A stretch of 64,000 nucleotides of DNA from Akanthomyces muscarius (Eukaryota > Ascomycota > Sordariomycetes > Hypocreales > Cordycipitaceae). Of the stretch, positions 10,300 to 20,620 are shown in pieces. Every line of letters starts with the position of its first letter. Within the stretch, counting starts at the first letter, position 1. The stretch is taken from contig NC_079243.1 in the NCBI RefSeq assembly GCF_028009165.1, positions 3,348,001 to 3,412,000 on the forward strand, read 5' to 3'. Below the pieces are notes generated by a model. It ran no database searches, had not been told where the DNA came from, and was given only the letters and a program-made list of their open reading frames with translations. A program made the translations under genes and the position numbers.

Positions 10300-12523
10300 T
10301 TAAACACCAAGACAGTCCGGCGACAGCTTCAGAATTGCAACCTTGCCCTCTACAGAGCCGAATGCGATCGTGGACCCTGATACTGCCACGGCAAAATGAC
10401 CGCTTGGCCGGCAGTTAAACGGAAGCCAGAGGACTTTTCTTCCATTCCATGTAACCGCATCATCACCGTAGCTCATACCAACTCCAGAGCGCTCTGTATA
10501 CCTCGCTATATCCCCTGAGAGCGAGCTTTGCAAGTTCAACTCAATCTGTGGACACGACCATGTATGTTCGATGATTTTCTCGCATTTGCCCGTGCTCGCG
10601 CTCCAAATTCTCACCATGCCGCCCGAAGCGCGTGACACCACTCGTGCCGAATCAAATGAAAAGGCCAGGAAGTAAACAATACTTGCATGTCCTTCGAGCA
10701 GCCTCACACGCTGGCCACTTTTGATGCTCCAGATTCCTATCGTCTCATTGTCAAGGGCCCATGCCACCAGTGTTGAATCGTGCGAGAATCTCACGCAGTC
10801 AACATACCGGCGATAGCCTCCCAGTTTAAGCATTCACCTGCCTGTTTCAACGCAGTGTATTCGCACCATGTCAACGGAACCTAATTCCACCAGCACCGAA
10901 TCAAATGATAAAACCACGTTTGTCGGAAAGTTATCGCAATCCAGCTTCGACACGCACTTGCCTGCGTCGAGCTCCAAATCCGTACTGTTCTATCATTCGA
11001 GTAGGATACAACTAGGGCCGAATCACTGAAACGACTACAGACAGAACCATGCCCCGGTGACCTTTGAGTTGATGTACACAGGTGCCCGTTTCAACGTTCC
11101 AGATTCGTACAACGCCGTCGTGAGAGCTCGAGGCCACAAACATCGAATCATACAAAAAGGCCGCGCGTGGCTTCTCACCAGCTTTCAATGTGTGCAGACA
11201 CGCGCCTGTATTAGCGCACCAAATTCGGATTGCGCTGTCTTGAGCTGTAGACAACACCAATCTCGAGTTATCGGAGAAGACCACCGATTGCACGCAGCCG
11301 CTGTGACTATTTTCCGCCTCCACGTGCTGGCCTGAATCAACACGCCATATTCGAACATTTTCGCCTGAAAACGATCCAATCATTGCGGAGTCGTGCGAAA
11401 AAGCTATTGCATCGGTATTGAAGGCGCTTGGCAGTGTCTGTATGCGCTCGCGCGTGCCAACGTTGCAGACTTGTATTGCAGTGCTGGTGGAGAACGCCAG
11501 CAGTGCAGAGTCGTGTGAAGAGGCCAGGAGTGAGCCGCAATACTGGAGCCAGATTCCTGCTTCATTGTCTGTAGACACTGGCCCGTGTCGAGACGCCAGA
11601 TTTCTACCCCTTTCCCGGCCGTTGCTGCGACCAGCGCGGAGTCATGCGAGAAGATCACCGAGAAGTGCTTGAAACCCATCACAAGGCCGTAGACTTCAAG
11701 AGTCTGCAGGTCATGGCCCTAGTTGTTTTGAATCTGGGGCCCGAGGCAGATCCAGTTTGCTTTATCTCTGGACTCGTCAAAAAAGGCTTTTACCTTACTT
11801 TTCTGGCGTGTGAAGATAAGGAGCGAGGAATACAGCTGAAGGGGTGCCAAGATGATGGTTTGCAAGTGCGTTTGCAAAATTCTGGCAGCATCATCGAGAA
11901 ACAATGAGATTTCCGAGCTGTTTTGTTCCTAAACCACTGTTGATTAGTCAACATACGATCGTGGGTGGTGTTTATTTCGTTACCTTGAGTCGCATTTGTA
12001 GCTTTCTGACAAGGCCCAGGCTTTCCGAGGCCTGGCCAAGAAGAGCCAGGGCTTCTAACCAGTGAAGAAAATGGTCTACTAGAAATTTGTAGACGCCTGA
12101 GGCGTCGGACACACAGATTTCCGCCTTTTGTACGTGGTGTTCCCAACACTGACACGCATATTGCATCTCTGGGCGCAAACACGATTGATTCTCTCAGCAT
12201 CGATACTGGAAGTAAGTATCTGGTATGCGAAACGGTATCTCAGCCTTGCCAGGGTTCAATAGGAACTCTCGAAATGATAGATGAAGTAACTGTACAGGTG
12301 CCCCGGCTAATTGAGAGATGTCGAGAACGGAGTGCAAGCCCGACAGTCTTTTATCAATGTCTTCTCTGGGCAAATCAATCAGTTTTGCGAGCACAGATGT
12401 GGATAGAGGAGTTGCAAGTAGAATGATCGCTCCAACAACTCGACGGAATTCTTCGAGAGTTTCCTCTCGAACCAAGTCATTTACGGCAATAGTGCACCTG
12501 TGGGAAACGATTACTACCTTCAA
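10300..12523 (-). pseudogene. Truncated, frameshifted NACHT-WD40 (HET-E/NWD type) NLR pseudogene
   Basis: Reading the minus strand from 12523, pieces of a STAND/NLR protein appear in order. First comes the end of the NACHT module (VVGAIILLATPLSTSVLAKL, then VQLLHLSFREFLLNPGK). Next is the linker with MQYACQCWEHHVQKAE and FLVDHFLHWLEALALLG, then APLQLYSSLLIF. WD40 repeats follow (FSHDSALVAATAGKGVEIW, NVRIWRVDSGQ, IRIWCANTGACLHTL, VRIWNVETGTCVHQLKG, RFSHDSTLVAW). The P-loop and N-terminal effector domain are missing. Lesions include an in-frame TGA at 12194-12196 beside a deletion and frameshift, TAG at 11719-11721, frame changes near 11550, 11030 and 10960, and TGA at 10834-10836. A 55-base intron (11929-11983, GTAACG..TTTAG with a GACTAAT branch) still joins two blocks in phase. 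Intact relatives control heterokaryon incompatibility or non-self recognition. Confidence 0.88.
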
Positions 12524-13943
12524 AAGGCGTGTGCGCTACGTAGGCTGGAAGAGAGGTGTAAGCCAGCTTCGGTGCGGCACAAGATGGTCGACGGGCTCCC
12601 TGCAAGCACGAGGCGCACATTGCTCTGGCTGCTGGCCACGGGCATTCGTCGCCGTCTGGCCAAAGCCTTTCTATTATACGACATGGTCGAATAGAACATG
12701 TCACTGACATCTGTTGTTGGTGAGCCCGATGCAGCCCCTGGCAGGACGACTTCTACCACCCTTCGGACGAGCGTCGCAGGGCTGGGAGCATCCGACAGTG
12801 CACAATGGTACTACACACTGGGCTGGGCCACCTCTTGCCTCCTGGCAACCTGGCGACCTGGCAACTGGCAACCTGAGCTCACTCAGTCGACACTACCTTT
12901 GCCAGGCACCGACTCTCCGTTTAGTACGGAAGTTTTTTTTATTTTTGCCGGGGCAAAAATAAAATAAAAAGCACAAGCCTGCTCCGAGTCAGCTAACCCA
13001 GGTACCCGGACCGGATTACGTTTCCCGGTGGCGTCTTTCTGCTGTAGGTGGCGTCCTTGAAACATCCAACGTCTGGACCACACCAGGGAGCAGACGTGGC
13101 AGGCAGGCCAGGCTAGGCAAAGAAAGTAACGGTACTTGCTGCGCACAGTGTGGCGCTTTCAGGAACGGCACCGTCTCGCACTGTAGGTGTGGAGCGCTGC
13201 CACACCACCACGTCGAAAATCCATGTCCACGCCAACCCGACTGGTTCGGTCAGCAGCAATGTCGACGACAAAACGGGCGCCTTTTTCTTATTTTTGCCCG
13301 GACCGAGCCCGGCAAGCTCCCCTGCAGGAAACAGGGATCGGACGTGTGTCGACAAAAAGAAGAATACACCAACCAGGTAGGTGCCTGGGAAGCGAAAAGG
13401 AAGAAGAAAAAAAAATGGACTTTTCAGCCAGGCTTGTGAAACATGCTGCTGCCTCAACCAGCGCGCGCATGCTCGATTCTCGCGCCCCAGGTCTATGATG
13501 ACATGACGTGGACGAGTTTTGCTACCCGGAGAACCTCGACCGGCGTCTGCAGAGAAGGAGACGAAAGCAAGCTCCGACTCGGGAGCTCTCCGTCCCAGAC
13601 GGCTGCTGTTTTGCAGACGTCAACGCACACGATCAATCGTATACCGTTCTCCATTGCGCTGGTTATACCGTCCGCTCTTCTCTCCACACATTGCGCAGCC
13701 CATGCCCCGGCGGTGAGAGGAGCCGGCACAGCACCAGTCTGTCGGTCTGCACCTCCCAGCTCGTCATCAGTCTCATTTCGGCATGTAGAACACGTAGCTA
13801 CAGCAAAACTCTCCAAGCTGTGTAAATTATTGCTTTCATCCGCCCTATGGCTGGCCTTGTCCCCCCGCTCCCCATATCCCACTATGCTTACATGGTAACA
13901 TACAACAAGATCAACGCCACGATATGCGTATTCCAGCCCAGCC
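12524..13943. other. Intergenic spacer, NLR pseudogene to VPS54
   Basis: No gene is supported. No NACHT P-loop or N-terminal effector sequence precedes the pseudogene, so the decay is a true 5' truncation within what can be seen here. The spacer holds a 13-bp inverted repeat around 12937-12964 and one GGTACC near 13001. Open frames at 13493-14206 are shadows of the VPS54 tail. Confidence 0.55.
12933..12968. repeat. Short perfect inverted repeat (hairpin-forming)
   Basis: TTTATTTTTGCC is followed by a two-base GG loop and GGCAAAAATAAA, giving a 13-bp perfect stem (12937-12949 against 12952-12964) with further T/A pairing after one mismatch. It lies far from any gene end, so a terminator role is not indicated. 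It could be a cruciform site or a remnant of a small palindromic element. Confidence 0.8.
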
Positions 13944-16900
13944 CTACTTGTCCTTTGTTTCACCGTCTTTCTTGCTGTTTGTGTCTGCGTCGTCCTTGGC
14001 TGGTGGCTCGGGCGGCTCTTCCTCGCTCGACTCGGTCTTTTCGACTTTGGTGCCAGCGTCCTCGTCGCCTGCATTGTCCGCCTTTTCCTCGTCCTTGCTG
14101 TCGGCCCTGTCCTGCTTGTCCCCGTCTTCGTGCGTTGTGTCCTTTGCTGGCTCTGCCGAGGCCGCTGCTGCTGCTTCAGGCGCAATCTCCTTGCTCTTGA
14201 CAACATTGGTCAAATGCTCCCCAGCATCGCCAAATCCATCAAGGGTGCCAAGGGTGCTTTTAAACAATTCAATGTCTCGGAGCATGCTGTAAAACGTCAG
14301 TACGGCCACATTATAGTATCAAAGATTAAGCGCACCTTTGTTGACCAGCCTTGTTCCTCGCGTCTGCATCCTTAAATCCTGACCCAAGCTGCTCCTTGTA
14401 GCCGCTAAATACCGGGACCATAATAGCCTGGATTACGCTCCCCGGAAGGTGTTTCGTCAGCACCTTATGCAGTGTCGTCGTCTCCTTGACCAGGGTCTCC
14501 ATGTACGCATGTGGTCTTGCCCCTTCGTCGTCCTTGTGCCACTGAATCGTCTTCATGCCCTTAGAGTGAAGAGTAGCACGACCGTTCATTATCTCAACTA
14601 GCTTCTGGTGTATGTTGCTTTGGTGCTCTTGCAGCAGTCTCCTGATCTTGTCAAACTCGCCCATTAGCCCCGACGCGCCTGCGCCGGACCCGGCATGGCG
14701 CCGGACAAACTCGCGAACATGCGGAATCAGCGTGGCAATCAAGGACAGGGCCTGAGATGCGAGAGCCAAATGCTTCGTCGTAATGTTCTTGAGCCCCGCC
14801 GTCTTCGTTGCACCCGCACCCAGAATGAGCTGTGTGCATCGTGAATTGAACAGCTGCAAGTAAGCGATCAACGACGATGCAACATCCGTAGTCATGGACG
14901 GGATGCCTGAAATCAAGTGTAAAAAGTGTTCCAGGCCCTGCATGCAAAGAATGGCCGAGTTTGGAAGTATGAATCTCTCTAATTCAATAACCGCCGGTCG
15001 CGCCTTTTCTTTTTCGCCGCTGCTCTTCTCCTTTTCTTTCTCGGCCGACTCTTCTTCCAGCTTCAGCTTGAGGAGCTCCATGGCCGGCACCCACAGCTTG
15101 TTGCCGTTGCCCCATGACTCGGCATCGTGCGTGCTGCATTCCAAAATCTCACTGAGCTGTCTCGTGAGCTTTTCATTAAAGTCTTTGGCAACCCATTTGT
15201 CCGCTTCCATGCCTTGCGCGAGTGTTTGCATCTCAGCGTTCTGGTGCCTCTGGACAAACTCTTTGATGTGGTTGTTGACGAGATTCTTCAGTGGCGTGCC
15301 GCTTCGTCCGGAAATTGCTTCACATTCGTTTGCAAAGTACAAGTTCAGCGTAAAGTATCGCAGGAACATGTCTAGAGGAAGACCTGTTGCCTGCTCCGAG
15401 CGAACTTTCAGAACCTTGACAATCTTGTCATTGGCAATGTCAACGCCCTGAGCCAGAAGGTTGGTCACATCCAGTGCCTTATGCAGCTCTTCTTGAATCT
15501 CAAATCCAGGGAATGCTGCTTGGCGGTCTGGGCGAGGGCTACCCAGCGGCGACCGTATTGTGGGGGACTTGACAGCATCTCCATCCGATGTGTCTGCGAG
15601 AGACGATGCGATGTCAAGGAGCACCTTGGCCTGTGTTGATAGTCTCCGTAACGTCTCTGTGACGCTGACATATATTTTCTTGAGCAAGTCCTCCGCATCT
15701 TCGGCTTCCAGAGCACGCAAATTGCGGGCGAGGTTGGCTGATTTCTCCTGGCTCGATAAATGTCTTCCGCCACCGGCTGTCGAAACTGACATGAGTGACA
15801 TATTGTCGTCCTCGCCTGAACTCGGCAAAGGCCGCCGAATGAGGTTTCGAATCTCCTTTAGTGCCGCATCCTTGTATACCAGGGCTGCCGTGCTGACATG
15901 CTTCGCTCGAGACAGACCAGCCATCACAGGGTGTAACTGGGCCTTCAAATCTTCTGTTGCGGTCAGATATGTAGGGAATATGGAAGGAGAGCGAGAATGG
16001 CCTCCTCTCGTTCGAGAGGCAGCATTGTCCCATCGCAAAAGTACATCAGCAGTCGAAACTGAGTCGACATGCCGCCGTAGATCTGCAAAAAGAATGCTGG
16101 TAAATTGCGACTCATATGCCTTTCCGACTCGGAAACGTAGCGTATTCAGGTCCGTATCGATACTTTGAAGTGCTGCAGCGCCTCTCAGGTTTCGCAGCTT
16201 CGGGCTATCCTGCGTCGCTCCATCGCGCTCCCCGGAAATGAGCTTCTCTAGCGTGTCTATACTGTTCAACGCCTTGTCTATCTCCCCTTCGTCAACCAAG
16301 CTTTCACATGTGGCCAAGCCTTCGGCAACCTGGCGCAGCTGTTCAACGGCGTCGCTTAATTCTTGCAAGTTTTCTTGTCGTCTTCTTTTTTGGACTGCCT
16401 CTAAGCCGCTCGTGGCGACTTCGTCGTCGAGCGCCTCCAGTTCGTGTCTCAACGTCTTGATTCTCTCGACAGATTCGGCTGCTTCAGAATGTAATTCTTT
16501 CAACGAGCCGAGCGCAGTAAAAAATGTGGTTGAAGCTGTCGAGATGGAGTTGATCAGATGCACTTCTATAGTATCCATGTACCAAGAAAGCTTCTCTTGC
16601 AGTATAGCATTAGTAGCAAGAGCCTTTCGGGGGGCTGCGCTGTCACCCTTGGGCTTGCCATCGACCGATTTGATAACTTCGGATCTCTCGCTGACAATAT
16701 CGAACGTTCTCGGATTCTCCAGACGAAAGTCTTCGTCAAAGTAGACTGTAGGAATAGTCGAGAGCGGCGGAGGTCCCTGTGGCGCTTTGCGACTGAAACT
16801 CATACTCGGTTTCCGAGACGGGCTAGGCGCCTCGATCGAAGCCAGTGACGATATAGACGAGGTAGAGCCGCGCCTCGGCGGCCGTGACCTGGTTGGTCGC

Positions 16901-17496
16901 AAGTAGCCATCTGCTGATTCACTCGGATCCTCGGTTTTGAATGGCCGACTGGACACCACAGCATCCTCATCGTTTTCCTGGATGCGGCGCAGTTGCTCGT
17001 ATAGGGCACCGACTTGCGAAAGATATGGCTTGAAGTCTTCGGCATCGACATGAGGAATATTCGTTAATGTTACAGGTGGGATATCTCGCGCTGTCGGGGG
17101 CTTGTGGGCGCTAGAGGCGGGCGCTGATGTATGAGGTTGGAGGCCGGTTCGCACGATGGGGGGTTGGAGCAACGTCGAGATGGCTTCATGTGGTTAGCAG
17201 TGTGACCAGATACATGGGCGAATCAAAACCAACCATTTTGACCAGATTCATAAACCGATAGGTTACTACCATTGACTGGGGGATGTAAAGCACCGCCAAT
17301 TGAGTGGATGGAGCTCGCTGTCGATCCTCGCCTCGAAGCTGGCCGATTCCTGCTGCGCAAGCTGTTAGGTACGTGATAGAATAGAATCGCAAGCTCGTCT
17401 AGAGGCGCACCTGTGGAAAGGATAGTCTGCCCGGCCGCCCGGCGACAGTGGTGACAAGCTATCGACAGACTTGCCGGCGCTGGGCGAAGAGAACAT
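13944..17496 (-). CDS. VPS54: VPS54, subunit of the GARP tethering complex
   Basis: Four exons on the minus strand: 17496-17411, 17361-17234, 17183-14336 and 14286-13944, giving 1134 residues. All introns have GT..AG ends and phases agree. Start ATG 17496 gives the fungal N-terminus MFSSPSAGKSVDSLSP; exon 2 ends in the ESGQN segment that joins AISTLLQPP. The product acts in retrograde traffic from endosomes to the trans-Golgi with VPS51, VPS52 and VPS53. A Vps54-N/coiled region occupies roughly residues 250-480 (KLSWYMDTIEVHLINSISTA) and the conserved Vps54 C-terminal domain roughly 700-850 (LDMFLRYFTLNLYFANECEA). The last exon encodes a very charged Ala/Glu/Lys/Asp-rich tail after KEIAPEAAAAAS, which is probably disordered. 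It shares a 531-bp divergent promoter with MCM5. Confidence 0.95.
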
Positions 17497-18027
17497 GATG
17501 CGTGTACTGTTCTGGGTGTCGTGTAATTTACCTGGGTATCATCGCTGTAAGAAAATAATGCTGGATATCGAGTATGGCTAAATTTGAGGCTGTGACAAAA
17601 ACGAATATAATCTTAGATGAATGCGGCGGTAAGCAGTGCACCGGTTGTCGTCATTGTCGCAAACTAAACAGCGCCAGAGCCGAAGGGCCACGAAGTGTAC
17701 TTCAAGCCGCGCTGGGTCACGGAGCTCCCTCCTGTCCTTCTGTTCAGCGGAGCCTCACACGACCGATAGCCGAAGAATGGCCGTTGCTGCACGTGAGGAT
17801 CCCTCTCAGAGCCACAGCTCCAGCCACGCCGAACTCGCCACAGCCTAGCGCCCTGCAACCACTTAAAGTCGCGTGTCGCGTCACCCTAGCTTTACGCGTC
17901 TTCACGCGTAAATTGTCCCCCCTTCGACACAGTGGGCTTTTCACAACCCCTCCATCAAACCATCTTCGCTGTTCTCAGTCTTGCGATTTGCCTGCTTTCA
18001 CTCCGCAAAACGAGCAAGCCGCCCATC
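17497..18027. other. Divergent VPS54/MCM5 promoter region
   Basis: A 531-bp spacer between two start codons pointing away from each other. It carries the twin ACGCGT boxes described separately, nearer to MCM5, and a CT-rich stretch just before the MCM5 ATG. No other gene is present. Confidence 0.7.
17894..17909. promoter_or_regulatory. Twin MCB (ACGCGT) boxes upstream of MCM5
   Basis: Two palindromic ACGCGT hexamers, at 17894-17899 and 17904-17909, start ten bases apart (about one helical turn) and lie 119 bases before the MCM5 ATG. ACGCGT is the known binding site of MBF (Mbp1/Swi6) that drives G1/S transcription of replication genes including MCMs in yeasts. Conservation of the circuit here is inferred from the motif and the target gene. 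Confidence 0.72.
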
Positions 18028-20353
18028 ATGGATACACAATCTGTATATTCGACGCACGTGTACGAGCCGAGCGTTGCGGAAACAGGTGATACCAGACAAC
18101 AAATCCAAACTCAACTCGAGACTTTTGTTCTCGACTTCCGCCTTGACAACCACTTCGTCTATCGGTACGTAACCGCGCCCGTCATGACCACACATTGGCT
18201 AACGATCCTCAGTGATCAACTTCGCGAAAACGCCCTTTTGCAAAAGTACTATTGCGATGTCAACATCACCGACCTGATCAACTTCAACGAGGAGCTTGCG
18301 CACAAACTCGCCTCCGAACCAGCAGAGATCATTCCTCTTGTAGGTGCCCGATTTGTATTCAAACTCGCTGCTTTCACGTTAATAACACGCCTGTAGTTTG
18401 AAAATGCTTTGAAAAAGTGCTCACACAGAATCCTCTTCCCTCACGACCGTGATATCAAGCTGCCCGAACATCAGCTGCTGCTTCACTCCGACGCCGAGGA
18501 TGTTTCCATTCGCAACCTTGATTCCATGACCATTGCTCGGCTGGTCCGAGTTCCTGGTATCGTCATTGGCGCTTCTGTCATGTCATCCAAGGCGACAGAA
18601 CTGCATCTGCAATGCCGAAACTGCCAACACCAGCAGTCTATGCCTGTCCTCGGTGGCTTCACTGGCGTAGCCCTTCCGCGGCAGTGCTCTCGCAAGAGAG
18701 TTCAGAACGATCCGACTCCCAAGTGTCCTCTCGACCCATACTTTGTCATGCATGAGAAGTCGACATTTGTCGACCAGCAAGTCATCAAGCTGCAGGAGGC
18801 ACCAGACCAGGTTCCCGTCGGTGAACTGCCCCGACACGTGCTCATCTCTGCGGACCGATACCTCACAAACCGGGTCGTACCTGGCTCGCGATGCACAGTT
18901 ATGGGTATATTCTCAATCTACCAGAATAAGAGCTCAAAGAACTCGTCTACGGGTGGAGCTGTCGCCATTCGCACACCATATCTGCGCGCTGTCGGAATTC
19001 AGACGAGCTCAGACCAACTGAAGGGATACACCAGCTATACAGAAGAAGAAGAGCAGGAGTTCTTGGAAATGAGCCGTCGCCCAGATTTATACAGCGTTAT
19101 GGCTGAGTGCATCGCACCCTCCATTTATGGCAACAAAGATATCAAGAAAGCTATTCTTTGCCTCCTGCTGGGAGGATCTAAGAAGCTGTTGCCTGACGGA
19201 GCTAAGCTGAGAGGTGATATCAACGTGCTTCTTCTCGGTGATCCCGGTACTGCCAAGTCTCAGTTGCTCAAATTCGTCAGCCAGGCTGCTCCCATATCCA
19301 TCTACACATCTGGCAAGGGTTCGTCCGCCGCCGGTCTCACAGCATCTGTCCAGCGAGACCAGTCAACGCGTGAATTTTATCTCGAAGGTGGTGCCATGGT
19401 ACTGGCCGACGGTGGTGTCGTCTGTATTGACGAGTTCGACAAGATGCGTGACGAAGATCGTGTGGCCATCCACGAAGCCATGGAACAGCAGACCATTTCT
19501 ATTGCCAAAGCTGGCATCACAACTATCTTAAACGCCCGAACGTCAGTCTTGGCGGCAGCAAACCCCATCTTTGGTCGTTACGATGATATGAAAACTCCCG
19601 GGGAAAATATAGACTTCCAGACGACCATCTTGTCTCGTTTCGACATGATCTTCATTGTGAAGGACGAGCACAGCAGGGAGAAGGACATCAACATTGCCAA
19701 GCACGTCATGGGCATTCACATGGACAATCGCGGTGTTGAAGAAGTTGCCGAGTCAGAAATTCCAGTGGATAAGATGAGAAAATATGTTTCCTACTGCAGA
19801 AGGTGAGTTCCCATTCTATTCATGCATCTTGACATTTCCCCACTAACTTCCTTCTTTCAGCCGCTGCGCCCCCCGTCTAAGCCCAGAAGCCGCAGAGAAG
19901 CTGTCGTCCCACTTTGTTTCCATCCGCCGTCAGGTTCATGCTGCCGAAATTGAGGCCAACACGCGCTCTTCCATCCCCATCACCGTCCGTCAGCTCGAGG
20001 CCATTGTCCGTATCACCGAGTCTCTGGCCAAGCTTACGCTCTCGCCCATTGCCACCGAGGCGCACGTCGATGAGGCCATCCGTCTCTTCCTATGCTCCAC
20101 AATGGACGCCGTCAACCAGGGCAGCAACCAGGGCAGTCGCGAGCTCAACGACGAGGTCAACCGCGTCGAGGCAGAGCTGAAGCGCCGCCTGCCCATCGGC
20201 TGGAGCACCAGTCTGGCCACCCTTCGTCGCGAAATGGTTGAGGGCAAGGGCTACAGTGAGCAGGCTATGAATAGAGCTCTCATGTACATGGAGAGGAGGG
20301 AAACGATTGTCTTTAGGAACCAGGGCGCTCAAGTTCACCGCAATGGGGCTTAA
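18028..20353 (+). CDS. MCM5: MCM5 replicative helicase subunit
   Basis: Four exons, 18028-18164, 18213-18339, 18397-19802 and 19861-20353, give 720 residues, the normal MCM5 length. The protein is one of six subunits of the MCM2-7 helicase loaded at origins and activated with CDC45 and GINS. Visible features are a zinc motif at about residues 158-196 (CRNC and later cysteines), Walker A GDPGTAKS at about 369, Walker [10 protein letters not shown] at about 430 and the arginine-finger motif SRFDM at about 500. The C-terminal winged helix follows exon 4. Intron 3 has a clear CTAAC branch. The start [14 protein letters not shown] fits fungal orthologues. Twin MCB boxes upstream suggest G1/S expression. 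Confidence 0.98.
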
Positions 20354-20620
20354 TCTATATGCATGACGACGTTATTATTCATTTCGTTTGGGGAGATTGT
20401 ACAACGATATCGTATGGAGTTGGCTCTGCAATTGAGGTATAATGGGACATCATGGAAGCTTTTGAAAGGATATGAGACCATTTTTATTTAGTCTTTTACT
20501 TCGGGGCTGTTACTGAAAATACAATACAAAATTTACAGATATTCATTATTCAAGTTGTATACAATCGGCCAACTCTTTCTTGAGGCCATGGCACAACTCC
20601 AGAATCCTATTAATGGCATT

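Noticed and set aside
10300..12523. RIP (repeat-induced point mutation) as the main cause of NLR decay
   Set aside because: Lesions include deletions and single-base indels, and the base composition is not AT-shifted. Only one stop looks like a transition.
13493..14206. 237-codon minus-strand frame rich in Arg, Thr and Gln
   Set aside because: Its upstream part is an out-of-frame reading of the low-complexity VPS54 tail; its composition comes from the GAC/AAG/GAG-rich true frame.
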